The position numbers and the translations under genes are program-made. Shown here in pieces: positions 16,406-25,622 of a stretch of 64,000 nucleotides of DNA (position 1 is the stretch's first letter; each line of letters begins with the position of its first letter). Below the pieces are notes generated by a model. That model saw only the letters and a program-made list of their open reading frames with translations. It was not told the DNA's origin and searched no databases. Source of the stretch: Halostagnicola kamekurae. GTDB lineage: Archaea; Halobacteriota; Halobacteria; Halobacteriales; Natrialbaceae. The stretch is from contig NZ_FOZS01000003.1 in NCBI RefSeq assembly GCF_900116205.1, positions 248,001-312,000 on the forward strand, written 5' to 3'.

Positions 16406-17288
16406 ACTGCACCTCCGCGGAGACTGTCGGCTCGGTGATCTCGAGATCGCGTTCCACGAGCGTCTCGTACTCGGCCCGGCCGTCGACACCGTAGACCCAC
16501 TTCTCGGCCCACTCCTCGAACGCTCCCTGAGTCTTCGTCTGTTCGCTGTACTCGAGGTAGTAGTCGTTGTCCCGGTTGTAGTAGCCGGCAACTGGCGAGG
16601 GATGCGCGCCGAACGGACACTCCGCGACCGCCGTCACCGCGTCTCGAGTGATACCGACCCTGCTCGGGTCGCTCTTGATTACGTCGGGGGAAACGATCTC
16701 CTCCGCGGTGACGAGGACGTTATCCGCGGCACCGACGGCGGGGTCGGTGATGCCCGTGTTTCCCCAGAGGTGTGCGTCCCCGTCGGGGCTGGCCCGCTGG
16801 GCGTGGACGATTGCCCAGTCAGGCTCGATGGCCGGAACGAGCGCCAGCCGGTCGCCGCCGAAGGGATCTTCCCCCTCGCGAAACAGTTCGCTTCGCTCGA
16901 AAATGTCGCTCCCGAGCAGCGACTTCGTCGGCAGGTAGGGCACGCCCATCGCTCCCGCCTGCAGCGCCAGCGCGATACTGAAGTTGGAGTGGTCCTCGAC
17001 GCTGATCGCGTCGGTCTCGACGGCCTCTCTGAACCGGTAGCCCGTGCCGGCGCTGACGTTCCCGGCCCACGCGGCCCGAACGGCGGCGACCGCGTCCCCG
17101 CCGATCAGTTGATCGAACAGCAGGTCGCTGATCGGCCCGATCAGCGTGAGATCATCGATTCCCTGTCGGAGCAGTTCGTGTCCCGCCGCGAACGGAATCG
17201 CGTGCTCGAGCGCGAGTCCGGCCGCGATCGAACTTCCCGAATCGATTCGGGAGACGGCCTCCTCGAGCGTCGCTACGTCGTCCGTCAT
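16395..17288 (-). CDS. CoA-transferase family subunit A (GctA-like)
   Basis: 297 residues, the alpha partner of the preceding entry. Typical features are IAAGLALEHAIPFAAGHELLRQGIDDLTLIGP (20-51) and AIVHAQRASPDGDAHLWGN (about 160-178). The protein is of GctA/CatI type, not the SCOT type. ATG at 17288; TATA-like GATTTAAC lies about 30 bases upstream, suggesting a leaderless bicistronic message. It is divergent from livK, with 110 bases between the starts, so uptake and CoA chemistry may share control. An IpdA-like ring-hydrolase role is a less likely alternative. Confidence 0.82.
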   Translation of the reverse strand: MTDDVATLEEAVSRIDSGSSIAAGLALEHAIPFAAGHELLRQGIDDLTLIGPISDLLFDQLIGGDAVAAVRAAWAGNVSAGTGYRFREAVETDAISVEDHSNFSIALALQAGAMGVPYLPTKSLLGSDIFERSELFREGEDPFGGDRLALVPAIEPDWAIVHAQRASPDGDAHLWGNTGITDPAVGAADNVLVTAEEIVSPDVIKSDPSRVGITRDAVTAVAECPFGAHPSPVAGYYNRDNDYYLEYSEQTKTQGAFEEWAEKWVYGVDGRAEYETLVERDLEITEPTVSAEVQYGQ

Positions 17289-17365
17289 GTATCACCGAGT
17301 ACCAAACGAGGGTAGTTAAATCCCCATCGTTGTGGCTACCCGCGGCGCAACCAACATCAACATAA

Positions 17366-17378
17366 GTTATATATACAT
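17366..17378 (+). promoter_or_regulatory. TATA box of livK
   Basis: GTTATATATACAT is centred about 27 bases before the ATG at 17399, the usual archaeal distance from TATA box to transcript start. It therefore predicts a leaderless transcript and supports the ATG over the upstream GTG at 17384. Confidence 0.65.
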
Positions 17379-17398
17379 GTGGTGTGCACACAAACCAT

Positions 17399-18661
17399 AT
17401 GTCTCGTAGAGACACGGATACACCTAGCAAGGGGGATAGTACCAATGATGCCAACGATCGAGGACCGACATCGACGCTCTCGCGTCGACAGTATCTTGCG
17501 GGAACCGCGGCGGCAGGCGTTGGGGCGACGTTGGCGGGGTGTACGGGTGGCTCGTCCGGACTCACCGTCGGCTACGCGCTTCCGTTTACGGGAACCTACG
17601 CGTACCTCGGCGAAAGTATCGTCAACGGATTCGAGATGTACCTCGAACAGCAAGACGGCGAAATCAACGGCGAGGAAGTCAACACCGTCCAACTCGACAC
17701 GGAGGCCGATACCAACCGCGGCGTGGAGGTCACGCGACAGCTGCTCATCGAAGAGGGGGCGGATGCGATCGTGGGTCCGGTCTCGAGTGCCGTCGCCATC
17801 GCGATGATGGATATCATCGAAACGGAATCGAGTGCCATCTGGCTCAACGCGAACGCTGGTGACTACCGCGTCACGCAGGAAGGGTGCCTCGACTACCACT
17901 TCCGAACCTCGTTCAACGACTGGCAGACGAGCGCGCCGCTCGCCGAGTGGGTCTACGACAACGTCGCCGACAACGTCTCTCTGTCCTACGCGGATTATGC
18001 CTTCGGCCAGAATTCGAAGAATTTCTTCAGCGAAGCCTTCCAAGAGGCCGGCGGTGAAGTCGTCGAGGAAGTCGGCATCCCGCTGGGAACGAGCGACTAC
18101 GCCCCGTATCTCGGCGACATCGAAGATTCGGGCGCTGACGCCATCTACTCGTTCTTCGCCGGCTCCGATGCCATCAACTACGTCGACGATCTCACCGACC
18201 TCGGCATTCACGAGGAGATGACCCAGACTGCGAGCGGGTTCATGTTCTCGGAGGATACGCTCCCCTCGCACGGAAGCGAGGCGGCGGGCATGTACTCGCT
18301 GCTCCACTACTCGTCGACGATCGAGAGCGAGCGGAATCAGACCTTCGTCGAGGCGTACAACGAACTCTACGACGCGTCCGCCAACGTCTACGCCTGCCAG
18401 GGATACGACTCGGGTCAGGCGTTCGGCGCGGCGATCGAGGAAGCCGGCGGCTCGGACCCGGACGACCTCGTCAGTGCCCTCTCCGGGATGGAACTCGAGA
18501 GCCCGCGCGGGGACTTCCAGTTCAACCCGGACACCCACGAGGCGATTCAGGACATGTACGTCCTCGAGGTCGTCGAGAGCGACGGCGAGAACGCAGTCGT
18601 AAACGAAGTGACCGATACGATCGAATCGGTCGAAGGACCGTCCTGGGGTTGCAGCCTGTGA
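17399..18661 (+). CDS. livK: Branched-chain-amino-acid/aromatic-acid type ABC substrate-binding lipoprotein (LivK family)
   Basis: 420 residues. A twin-arginine signal with SRRQYL and a lipobox LAGC (ends near residue 46) predicts Tat export and lipid anchoring, common in haloarchaea. The mature part follows the periplasmic-binding type I fold: LTVGYALPFTGTYAYLGESIVNG, then NRGVEVTRQLLIEEGADAIVGPVSS. HAAT-family binding proteins take up branched amino acids, amides, urea or aromatic acids. Beside aromatic-CoA genes, an aromatic acid is a reasonable guess. The gene is the first of livKHMGF. The ATG at 17399 is chosen because of the TATA box position. Confidence 0.88.
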   Translation: MSRRDTDTPSKGDSTNDANDRGPTSTLSRRQYLAGTAAAGVGATLAGCTGGSSGLTVGYALPFTGTYAYLGESIVNGFEMYLEQQDGEINGEEVNTVQLDTEADTNRGVEVTRQLLIEEGADAIVGPVSSAVAIAMMDIIETESSAIWLNANAGDYRVTQEGCLDYHFRTSFNDWQTSAPLAEWVYDNVADNVSLSYADYAFGQNSKNFFSEAFQEAGGEVVEEVGIPLGTSDYAPYLGDIEDSGADAIYSFFAGSDAINYVDDLTDLGIHEEMTQTASGFMFSEDTLPSHGSEAAGMYSLLHYSSTIESERNQTFVEAYNELYDASANVYACQGYDSGQAFGAAIEEAGGSDPDDLVSALSGMELESPRGDFQFNPDTHEAIQDMYVLEVVESDGENAVVNEVTDTIESVEGPSWGCSL

Positions 18662-18697
18662 GTCGAATGATCGACACGAACTCGCCCCACTGCGGGC

Positions 18698-19621
18698 ATG
18701 TCAGACGACCGAACGCTCGAGACGAACGCACGCAACGGGGGCCAATCGCGAATGGTTGAGGCGTTCATCCGAGCGACGTTGCTCGGTCTCCAACTCGGCA
18801 TGACGCTCGCGCTCATCGCCGCGGGGTTGACCCTGATCTTCGGCATGCTCGACGTGATCAACTTCGCGCACGGATCGTTGTTCATGCTGGGGGCGTACTT
18901 CGGAACGATCATCGCGGGCCAGTTCGGAAACTTCTGGCTGGCGCTGCTCGTCGCCCCGCTCCTGGTCGGCGTCATTGGCGCTGCCATCGAAATACTGTCG
19001 CTTCGACCGCTTTACGGTCGTAACCCGCTGTATCACATCCTGTTGACCTTCGGCATCGCGATCATGATACAGGGCGCGATCGTCCAGATCTGGGGCGCAC
19101 AGTCCCGCCAGATGGCGACGCCCGAAATCCTCTCCGGATCGATTCCGGTCGGCCCGATCGAGTACCCGATCTACTGGCTGTTCGTGTTCGTCTTCAGTTC
19201 GGTGTTGGTCGGGGCGATCTGGCTCGCGATCGAACGGTCGAATCTGGGCATCCTGATGCGCGCGAGCGCTCACGATACGGAGATGGTCGACGCGCTCGGA
19301 ATCGACGTCTCGAAGGTGTTCACCGGCGTCTTCGTCTTCGGCGCGATACTCGCCGGCGTCGCCGGGGTCCTCCTGAGTGGCACCCAGTCGGTCAACCCCG
19401 GTATGGGATTCAACGTCATCATCGAGGCGTTCATCATCGTCGTTATCGGTGGCCTCGGCAGCTTCCGCGGAGCGGTGTACAGCGCGTTGCTGATCGGGTT
19501 GGTGACCGCCTACGGGGCGCTGCTCGCGCCGACGCTGACGGACCTCATCTTGTTCGTGCTGATGGCACTCGTACTGATGGCGAAACCGAGCGGACTCTTC
19601 GGAACCACGGAGGCAGCATAA
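18698..19621 (+). CDS. livH: ABC transporter permease (LivH family)
   Basis: 307 residues with about eight hydrophobic segments. LQLGMTLALIAAGLTLIFGMLDVINFAHG is the LivH N-terminal signature, and the EAA-like loop lies around LGIDVSKVFTGVFVFGA. It forms the membrane channel with LivM. ATG at 18698 is used; an internal ATG at 18752 would remove 18 polar residues and is also possible. It starts 36 bases after livK and ends next to the livM ATG. Confidence 0.88.
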   Translation: MSDDRTLETNARNGGQSRMVEAFIRATLLGLQLGMTLALIAAGLTLIFGMLDVINFAHGSLFMLGAYFGTIIAGQFGNFWLALLVAPLLVGVIGAAIEILSLRPLYGRNPLYHILLTFGIAIMIQGAIVQIWGAQSRQMATPEILSGSIPVGPIEYPIYWLFVFVFSSVLVGAIWLAIERSNLGILMRASAHDTEMVDALGIDVSKVFTGVFVFGAILAGVAGVLLSGTQSVNPGMGFNVIIEAFIIVVIGGLGSFRGAVYSALLIGLVTAYGALLAPTLTDLILFVLMALVLMAKPSGLFGTTEAA

Positions 19622-20701
19622 ATGAAAGCAGTCACCCAATTCTTCGAGCGAAGTTCGCCTGCGAGCACGGGGAATCACCTCCTCTCGAGCCGGGGCCGAC
19701 TCGCCCTGGTCGTCGCGATCGCCGTGCTCGCGGTCGCCGCACCGATCGTCGAACAGATCCACCCGTTCTGGTTGAATATCCTGGTTCGGATGCTGATATA
19801 CGCGCTGTTCGCGCTAAGTCTCGACTTCGTGTTCGGCTACGCGGGGTTGCTCTCGTTCGGACACGCGGCCATGTTCGGCGCTGGCGGCTACGCGGCCGCG
19901 ATCTTGCTCATCGACGGAACCTCCCACGCGTTCGTCGTGTTGCCCGCCGCCATTCTCACCGGCGTCGCTGTCGCGGCGCTCATCGGCTGGCTGAGCGTCC
20001 GCGCTCGGGGGATCTACTTCGCGATGCTGACGCTCGCGTTCGCGCAGATGTTCTACGTGATCGCGTTCACGGATCTCCCGGCGACGGTTCTCGGCCGCGA
20101 GTCGGTTACCGGCGGTGATAACGGCCTCTACGGAATCGGTATGTACGAACTGTTCGGGATCGACTTCACGTCGACGCTCATGTATTTCTACCTGACGCTC
20201 GCGCTCGTCGCGCTCTCGCTGGCGGTACTGGTCCGCCTCGCGAACTCCCCGTTCGGCCGCGTGTTACAGGGGATCCGCGAGAACGAAGAACGGATACAGT
20301 TCATTGGCTACGATGTCCGGCGATACAAGATCGCCGGCTTCGCCATAAGCGGCGGTTTCGCCGGCCTCGCCGGCGGCCTTTTCGTGCCGTTTCAGAGCGT
20401 CGCCCACCCCGGGAACCTCCACTGGATGGTCAGCGGCGAACTCATCGTCATGCTGCTGGTCGGCGGGATGGGAACCCTCTGGGGGCCGATGCTCGGCGCG
20501 GGATTGATCGTCCTGTTAGAGGAGCAACTCGCCGGCTTCGCGAGCTGGGAGGTCATTCTGGGATCGGTCTTCGTCGCCGTCGTCGTCTTCGCGCCGCGGG
20601 GACTGGCCGGCATCCTGATCTCGCTTCGAAACGATCCCGGCGGCGCGATCGACAACGTGAAGGGAGCGATTCGAAACTACGTCGAGGCGGTGAGAGGCTA
20701 A
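19622..20701 (+). CDS. livM: ABC transporter permease (LivM family)
   Basis: 359 residues, hydrophobic, with the LivM lines ALSLDFVFGYAGLLSFGHAAMFGAGGYAAA (about 60-90) and GRVLQGIRENEERIQFIGYDVRRYKIAGFAISGGFAGLAGGL (about 215-255), the latter being the ATPase-coupling loop. It pairs with LivH as the second channel subunit. It starts one base after the livH stop codon. Confidence 0.88.
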   Translation: MKAVTQFFERSSPASTGNHLLSSRGRLALVVAIAVLAVAAPIVEQIHPFWLNILVRMLIYALFALSLDFVFGYAGLLSFGHAAMFGAGGYAAAILLIDGTSHAFVVLPAAILTGVAVAALIGWLSVRARGIYFAMLTLAFAQMFYVIAFTDLPATVLGRESVTGGDNGLYGIGMYELFGIDFTSTLMYFYLTLALVALSLAVLVRLANSPFGRVLQGIRENEERIQFIGYDVRRYKIAGFAISGGFAGLAGGLFVPFQSVAHPGNLHWMVSGELIVMLLVGGMGTLWGPMLGAGLIVLLEEQLAGFASWEVILGSVFVAVVVFAPRGLAGILISLRNDPGGAIDNVKGAIRNYVEAVRG

Positions 20702-20703
20702 CT

Positions 20704-21504
20704 ATGACGACGAGTACGACAGATGCACACTCGAACACGACCGCGGATGGTATCGTCCTCGAGACAGAGGATCTGACGAAAACGTTCGGGACGTTGACGG
20801 CCGTCGAGGACGTCTCGCTCCGGGTCGAGTCCGGAACGATCACCTCGATCATCGGCCCGAACGGGGCGGGAAAGACGACGCTTTTCAACCTTTTTACCGG
20901 CAAACACGCCCCGACGGACGGAGAGATCTGGTTCCGCGGTTCCCCGATCGGCGGGCGGGAACCACACGACATTGTCTCGAGCGGCGTCGTTCGCTCGTTC
21001 CAGATCACGAACTTCTTCGACGAGCTCACGGCGCTCGAGAACGTCCGACTCGCGACGCAGGCGCGTCACACCGGCTTTCGACCCGGCGATTTCGTTCGCC
21101 ACCACGGCGCTATCGGCGGGCCGATCGAGGAGGCAAACGAAATCCTAGAGCGGGTCCACCTCTCGGCGGTCGCAGACCGCCCGGCGGCGAACCTCTCCTA
21201 CGGGCAGCGCCGCCACCTCGAGATCGCGATCTCGCTCGCTGCCGATCCGGAGCTGTTACTGATGGACGAACCCACGGCCGGAATGAGCCCCGAGGAGACC
21301 AGAGAGACGGTCGAGTTGATCAGGGAGATCGCAGACGACGTGACGCTGATACTCATCGAACACGACATGGACATCGTCATGGACATCTCCGATCGCATCG
21401 CGGTGATGAACAAGGGATCGTTGCTGGCACGGGGAACGCCGGCGGAGATCAAGCGAGACGACCGGGTCCAGGAGGCGTACCTCGGAGGTGGTGGCGGTGA
21501 GTAA
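20704..21504 (+). CDS. livG: ABC transporter ATPase (LivG family)
   Basis: 266 residues with Walker A GPNGAGKTT (near 53-61), signature LSYGQRRHLEIA (about 164-175) and Walker B LLLMDEPTAGMSPEE. The long insert after Walker A (GFRPGDFVRHHGAIGG) is typical of LivG, as opposed to LivF. It powers import through LivHM from the cytoplasmic side. The glycine-rich C-terminal end carries the ribosome-binding sequence for livF inside its own coding DNA (GGAGGTGG at 21484-21491). Confidence 0.9.
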   Translation: MTTSTTDAHSNTTADGIVLETEDLTKTFGTLTAVEDVSLRVESGTITSIIGPNGAGKTTLFNLFTGKHAPTDGEIWFRGSPIGGREPHDIVSSGVVRSFQITNFFDELTALENVRLATQARHTGFRPGDFVRHHGAIGGPIEEANEILERVHLSAVADRPAANLSYGQRRHLEIAISLAADPELLLMDEPTAGMSPEETRETVELIREIADDVTLILIEHDMDIVMDISDRIAVMNKGSLLARGTPAEIKRDDRVQEAYLGGGGGE

Positions 21505-22255
21505 GTCCGAACCGGAACCCAAGCGGCGCGCGGACGAGGACGGTGACACCCTGCTGTCGGTCGACTCGATCGATACGCACTACGGGGAGAGTCACATCCT
21601 GTTCGACCTCTCGCTGTCGATCGACCGCGGCGACATCGTCGCGCTGGTCGGCAGAAATGGGGCGGGCAAGACGACGACCCTGCGAAGCATCATGGGACTG
21701 ACGCCCGTGACGAACGGGGAGATCACCAAGGGAGGCGAGCAGATTCATCGGCGCGAACCCCACGAGATTCGGAACCGCGGCATCTCGTGGATCCCGGAGG
21801 AACGGCGCGTCTTCACCGGCCTGACGGTCGAGGAGAACCTCCGGCTCGCGGCCCACAGCGGCGACGGCGCTCAGGCCGACCGGTTCGAGGAGATATACCG
21901 TCGGTTCCCGCGACTCGACGAGCGCCGCGGGCAGGACGCCGGCACCCTGAGCGGCGGCGAACAGCAGATGCTTGCCATTGCTCGAGCGCTGCTCGGACCC
22001 GAAACGGATCTGCTCCTGCTCGACGAACCGTCCGAGGGGCTGGCACCGCAGATCGTCGACGACGTGGCCGCGATCATCCGCGAACTCAACGAAGAGGGCG
22101 TGACGATCCTGCTCGTCGAGCAGAACGCCGAGATGGCCCTCGAGCTGGCCGACTACGCGTACGTCCTCGAGACCGGAGCGATCGTCCACGAATCGCCCGC
22201 CGCGGAGCTGGCGACAGATCGCGAGGCGATGGAATCGTATCTCGGAGTCAAATGA
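21497..22255 (+). CDS. livF: ABC transporter ATPase (LivF family)
   Basis: About 252 residues with Walker A GRNGAGKTTT, the LivF line RGISWIPEERRVFTGLTVEENL, signature LSGGEQQMLAIARALL and Walker B LLLLDEPSEGLAPQI. The start is GTG at 21497, inside the end of livG (8-base overlap) and placed about 5 bases after GGAGGTGG. An alternative GTG at 21488 adds three residues but sits on that ribosome-binding sequence. LivF and LivG form the ATPase pair of the transporter. Confidence 0.9.
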   Translation: MSKSEPEPKRRADEDGDTLLSVDSIDTHYGESHILFDLSLSIDRGDIVALVGRNGAGKTTTLRSIMGLTPVTNGEITKGGEQIHRREPHEIRNRGISWIPEERRVFTGLTVEENLRLAAHSGDGAQADRFEEIYRRFPRLDERRGQDAGTLSGGEQQMLAIARALLGPETDLLLLDEPSEGLAPQIVDDVAAIIRELNEEGVTILLVEQNAEMALELADYAYVLETGAIVHESPAAELATDREAMESYLGVK

Positions 22256-22280
22256 CGGCGTCTTGCCGACGTGAGTAATC

Positions 22281-23090
22281 GTGAACACACAGACCGAACG
22301 CGTCCACGAATCCGTTCGCATCGAACGCCTCGAGACAGAGTCAGTCGCGCGACTCGTCCTCGAAACGAACCAGACGTCGCTGAACGTCTTTCACCCCTCG
22401 AGCGTCGAGGCGCTGGCGACCGCCGTCGAATCCCTCTCCGGGGAAGTCGACGCGCTCGTCCTCCATGGCGAGCCGGTGTTCTCGGCCGGGGCCGATCTCG
22501 GCGAGATCGAGCGGACTCCACAGGAGATGCGATCGGCCAAGATCGACACGATCGCCGCCGCCTCGAACCGGTTCATCCGATCGGTGCGGACCTTCCCCGC
22601 GCCGGTGATCGCGGCCGTTACCGGCGTCGCCGCGGGCGGCGGCCTCGGGTTCGTCCTCGCCTCGGACCTCGTCTACATGCACGAGGATGCAGTCCTCAAC
22701 ACGGGCTACGCTCGCGTGGGGCTCACCCCCGACAACGCGGCCCCGTTCTTCCTCGTCAAGACCGTCGGCCCGTACAAAGCCAGGGAGCTGTTCTTCGACA
22801 CCGAGCCGATCACCGCGAGCGAGGCCGTCGAACTCCGGCTCGCCAACGAGTGCTTCGAGTGTCCCGAGTCGGCGTTTCTCGAGGCGGTCACCGAACGCGC
22901 GATCGAGTACGCCCACGGGCCCACGGAGACCTACGCTCGGACGAAGGTGCTCGTCGACTCCGTCTTCGAGGGCCGACTCGACTCGCACCTGGAAGAAGAA
23001 CGCGCCGCGATCAAGCGAATGAGCGACTCTGACGTCTTCGACGAGGGGCTCTCGGCGTTCCTCGAGAGTCGAGAGCCCGACTGGGAGTGA
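22281..23090 (+). CDS. Crotonase-family enzyme, second PaaG-like isomerase type
   Basis: 269 residues from a GTG at 22281. It has the oxyanion loop FSAGADLGEI (67-76), then GVAAGGGLGFVLASDL, where the first catalytic Glu of hydratases is Gly 123. The second loop reads YARVGLTPDNAAPFFL, with Asp 151 in the PaaG aspartate position. Both hydratase glutamates are absent, so a double-bond or epoxide/oxepin isomerase is more likely than a hydratase. It follows livF by about 25 bases on the same strand and is probably the sixth gene of the importer operon, tying that importer to ring catabolism. Confidence 0.8.
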   Translation: MNTQTERVHESVRIERLETESVARLVLETNQTSLNVFHPSSVEALATAVESLSGEVDALVLHGEPVFSAGADLGEIERTPQEMRSAKIDTIAAASNRFIRSVRTFPAPVIAAVTGVAAGGGLGFVLASDLVYMHEDAVLNTGYARVGLTPDNAAPFFLVKTVGPYKARELFFDTEPITASEAVELRLANECFECPESAFLEAVTERAIEYAHGPTETYARTKVLVDSVFEGRLDSHLEEERAAIKRMSDSDVFDEGLSAFLESREPDWE

Positions 23091-23142
23091 CGCCCTCGCG
23101 ACGCGAATCGTTTTGTGGCCGGCGCTCCTCGGTGATACTGCC

Positions 23143-23616
23143 ATGTCAGCACACGACGTTCCGATCCGCGTCGATCACGTCGGGATCGCCATCGAATCGA
23201 TCGAGGACGGTGAACCGGTTCTCGAGGCGCTGGGATGCGAGAAACTCATCGAGGAGCCGGTCGACGAGGAGTTCAGGTGGGCCTACTACGAACTCGGCGG
23301 CGCCTCGCGGATCGAACTCATCGCGCCGATCGCAGACGACACCTTCCTGACGAACTACCTCGCGGAAAACGGACCGGGACTCCACCACGTCACGCTCGAG
23401 GTGGGCGATATCGAGGCGATGATCGAGTCGGTCGAACGGGCAGGACTGCAGGTCGTCGACCACACGGAACGCGAGGACTGGTCGGAGGCGTTCGTTTCGC
23501 CGGCGAACCCGACGGGGACGCTGTTTCAGCTCATGGAGTACCACGAGAGCTACGTCGAGAACAGAGACGGTCGGTCGAACCCCTGTATCGGGGGCGCTCG
23601 CGTCGGCCGCGATTGA
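23143..23616 (+). CDS. VOC-family protein, methylmalonyl-CoA epimerase-like
   Basis: 157 residues of a two-module vicinal-oxygen-chelate protein: VDHVGIAIES (metal His 11), RIELIAP (Glu, about 66), LHHVTLEV (His, about 88) and LFQLMEY (Glu, about 136). These are the four metal ligands of methylmalonyl-CoA epimerase, which interconverts the (R) and (S) CoA esters. Alternatively it may act on a ring-cleavage CoA intermediate. ATG at 23143 is taken over an upstream GTG, which would add a non-VOC extension. It follows the isomerase gene on the same strand with a gap of 52 bases. Confidence 0.78.
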   Translation: MSAHDVPIRVDHVGIAIESIEDGEPVLEALGCEKLIEEPVDEEFRWAYYELGGASRIELIAPIADDTFLTNYLAENGPGLHHVTLEVGDIEAMIESVERAGLQVVDHTEREDWSEAFVSPANPTGTLFQLMEYHESYVENRDGRSNPCIGGARVGRD

Positions 23617-23753
23617 TCCGCTCGCGCGGCGGTTCCAATTCAACCGTGCGGCCGTCCCACTTCGATCGCCCGGCGGTCCCATTTTGATCGCCCGGCCCGC
23701 TCGATTCGGCCAGCGGATCGAATCCGTCCGCCCCCTAAGCGCGTTGGAGACGC

Positions 23754-25346
23754 CTAATTCACGTTCTCGTCGGTGTCGCTCCAGTGTTCTTCCCGCAGTT
23801 CGAACTTCTGGATCTTGCCGGTCGAGGTCTGGGGAAGCGACTTACGGAACTCCACCTGCGTGGGACATTTGTAGTGGGCGAGTCGTTCTCGAGTGAACTT
23901 GATGAGGTCGTCTTCGGTCAACTCGGAGTCGTCGTCGGTGACGACCAGCGCTTTCGGCGTCTCGCCCCACTTCTCGTGGGGGACGGCGATGACCGCGGCC
24001 ACCCGAACCTCGGGGTGGTCGTAGATCGTATCCTGGACTTCGATCGAGGAGATGTTCTCGCCGCCGGAGATGATGATGTCTTTCTTCCGGTCGACGATCG
24101 TTATCATCCCGTTCTCGTCGATGGTCGCGATGTCGCCGGTGTGGAACCAGTCGTCGACGCGGTCGTGGAACGCGCGTTCGGTCTCCCCGGGCTTGTTCCA
24201 GTACCGATCGAGGACCTGATTGCCTCGAGCGACGACCTCGCCTTTGGTCGCGTCGTCCCGCGGCACGTCCTCGCCGTCCTCGTCGACGACGCGTATCTTC
24301 GTGTTCAGCGTGGCGAAGCCCGGCTTGTTGATGATGTCGTACTTGTCCCCGGCCTCGATCCTGCGCCTCGAGTTGCTGGTCGTGATGAGGGGACCGGTCT
24401 CGGTCGCGCCGTAGGCGTGGATGATCCGCCAGCCGAGTTCGTCCTCGGTTCGCCTGATCGTCTGTTTCGGTGGCGGACTCGCCGCGGTCTCGACGCGGAC
24501 CGGCTTCTCGCCGCTGGTCGGCACGTCGGCTTCGTCGCGGTACTCGAGGAGCATGTTCAGGACCGTCGGCGCGCCGCCGAGGAACGAGACGTCGTGTTCG
24601 CGGATGCGCTCGAAGACCGTTCCGGGGTCGAAATCCCGCAGGATGACGTGGGTGCCGCCGATGCCGGTGAGCCCGTAGATGTGCCCCCAGCCGTTGATGT
24701 GGAACATCGGCGAGGTCCAGAGGATGGTATCGTCGTCCTCGAACTCGACGTGGTGGGCGTGGATCAGCGCGTGGTAGTGCTGGCTGCGGTGGGTGTGGAC
24801 GACCCCTTTGGGGTCTCCGGTCGTCCCCGACGTGTAGAGGATCGTCGCGTCGTCGTCCTCCGAGAGGTCGACTGCGTCGGGCGCGGTCGCCGGGGAGTTC
24901 TCGAGGACGGTTTCGTAATCGTCCCAGTTACCCTCAACCGTGGTGGCGTCGTAGGCGATCCACGACCCGACGCCGCACTCGCCTTTGAGGTGCTCGAGTT
25001 TCCCCGCGTACTCGTAATCGGCGATGAGGACGGTCGGATCGCAGTCGTCGACCAGATAGTCGTACTCCTCGGGCTGGAGCCGGAAGTTCAATGGGACGAA
25101 CAGCGCGCCGATCTGCATTGTCGCGTACAGCGTCTCGATGAAGTAGTGGGAGTTCGGCGAGAGCAACGCGACGCGGTCCCCCTTCTCGACGCCGCGCGCC
25201 CGCAGCGCGTTCGACAGTCGGTCGACCCGCTCGCCGAGTTCGGCGTACGTAAACGCCGTCCCATCGTCTGCGATGACACCGACCTCGTCGCCGAACAGCG
25301 TCACCGCTCGGTCCAGATAATCAGTCGTGAGTAGCGGCTGTTTCAT
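23754..25346 (-). CDS. AMP-forming acyl-CoA ligase (FadD-like)
   Basis: 530 residues of the ANL superfamily: LYTSGTTGDPKGVVHTH (about 165-181), MFHINGWGHIYG, HAYGATETGP (about 310), DWFHTGDIATID, ISSIEVQDTIYDHP and the catalytic Lys in STGKIQKFELR near the C-terminus. The motif set is typical of medium-chain or methylthiopropionate/aryl-type ligases, and the acid substrate is open. It lies alone and convergent with the VOC gene. A direct repeat TACTCATT-N8-TACTCATT sits 59-82 bases before its ATG. Confidence 0.85.
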   Translation of the reverse strand: MKQPLLTTDYLDRAVTLFGDEVGVIADDGTAFTYAELGERVDRLSNALRARGVEKGDRVALLSPNSHYFIETLYATMQIGALFVPLNFRLQPEEYDYLVDDCDPTVLIADYEYAGKLEHLKGECGVGSWIAYDATTVEGNWDDYETVLENSPATAPDAVDLSEDDDATILYTSGTTGDPKGVVHTHRSQHYHALIHAHHVEFEDDDTILWTSPMFHINGWGHIYGLTGIGGTHVILRDFDPGTVFERIREHDVSFLGGAPTVLNMLLEYRDEADVPTSGEKPVRVETAASPPPKQTIRRTEDELGWRIIHAYGATETGPLITTSNSRRRIEAGDKYDIINKPGFATLNTKIRVVDEDGEDVPRDDATKGEVVARGNQVLDRYWNKPGETERAFHDRVDDWFHTGDIATIDENGMITIVDRKKDIIISGGENISSIEVQDTIYDHPEVRVAAVIAVPHEKWGETPKALVVTDDDSELTEDDLIKFTRERLAHYKCPTQVEFRKSLPQTSTGKIQKFELREEHWSDTDENVN

Positions 25347-25404
25347 GCGTCGAACAATGGCGTCTCACGTTGGTCTGTCGGTGCGATATCTTCCTGTGTT
25401 ACCA

Positions 25405-25428
25405 TACTCATTGGCATAGGTACTCATT
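25405..25428. promoter_or_regulatory. Direct repeat TACTCATT-N8-TACTCATT upstream of an acyl-CoA ligase gene
   Basis: Two identical octamers 16 bases apart (start to start), 59-82 bases before the ligase ATG at 25346. The spacing of about one and a half helical turns could allow regulator binding. The 10-mer ACTCATTGGC, which includes the first copy, also occurs at the start of the enoyl-CoA hydratase gene near 9450. Confidence 0.3.
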
Positions 25429-25622
25429 CACAAACATGATAGTTCAGTCTTACGGTCCCAGCCGTCACTATCTACGAGTCACTCGCTGTCGCGATCCGAA
25501 CTCTCTCGCTGTAACAACCCCAAAGAACGAGCGGCACGCGCTCGTTGGCGAGTGACGCTCTCGAGTTTCCCAGACGGCGTCCAAAAGACCCATCTCCCAG
25601 GCTGCCAGCTGACTGCTGATTC

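Noticed and set aside
23784-25334. A 516-codon plus-strand frame across the second acyl-CoA ligase gene
   Set aside because: It is the reverse-frame shadow of an ANL ligase; its valine/aspartate-rich content reflects codon bias only.
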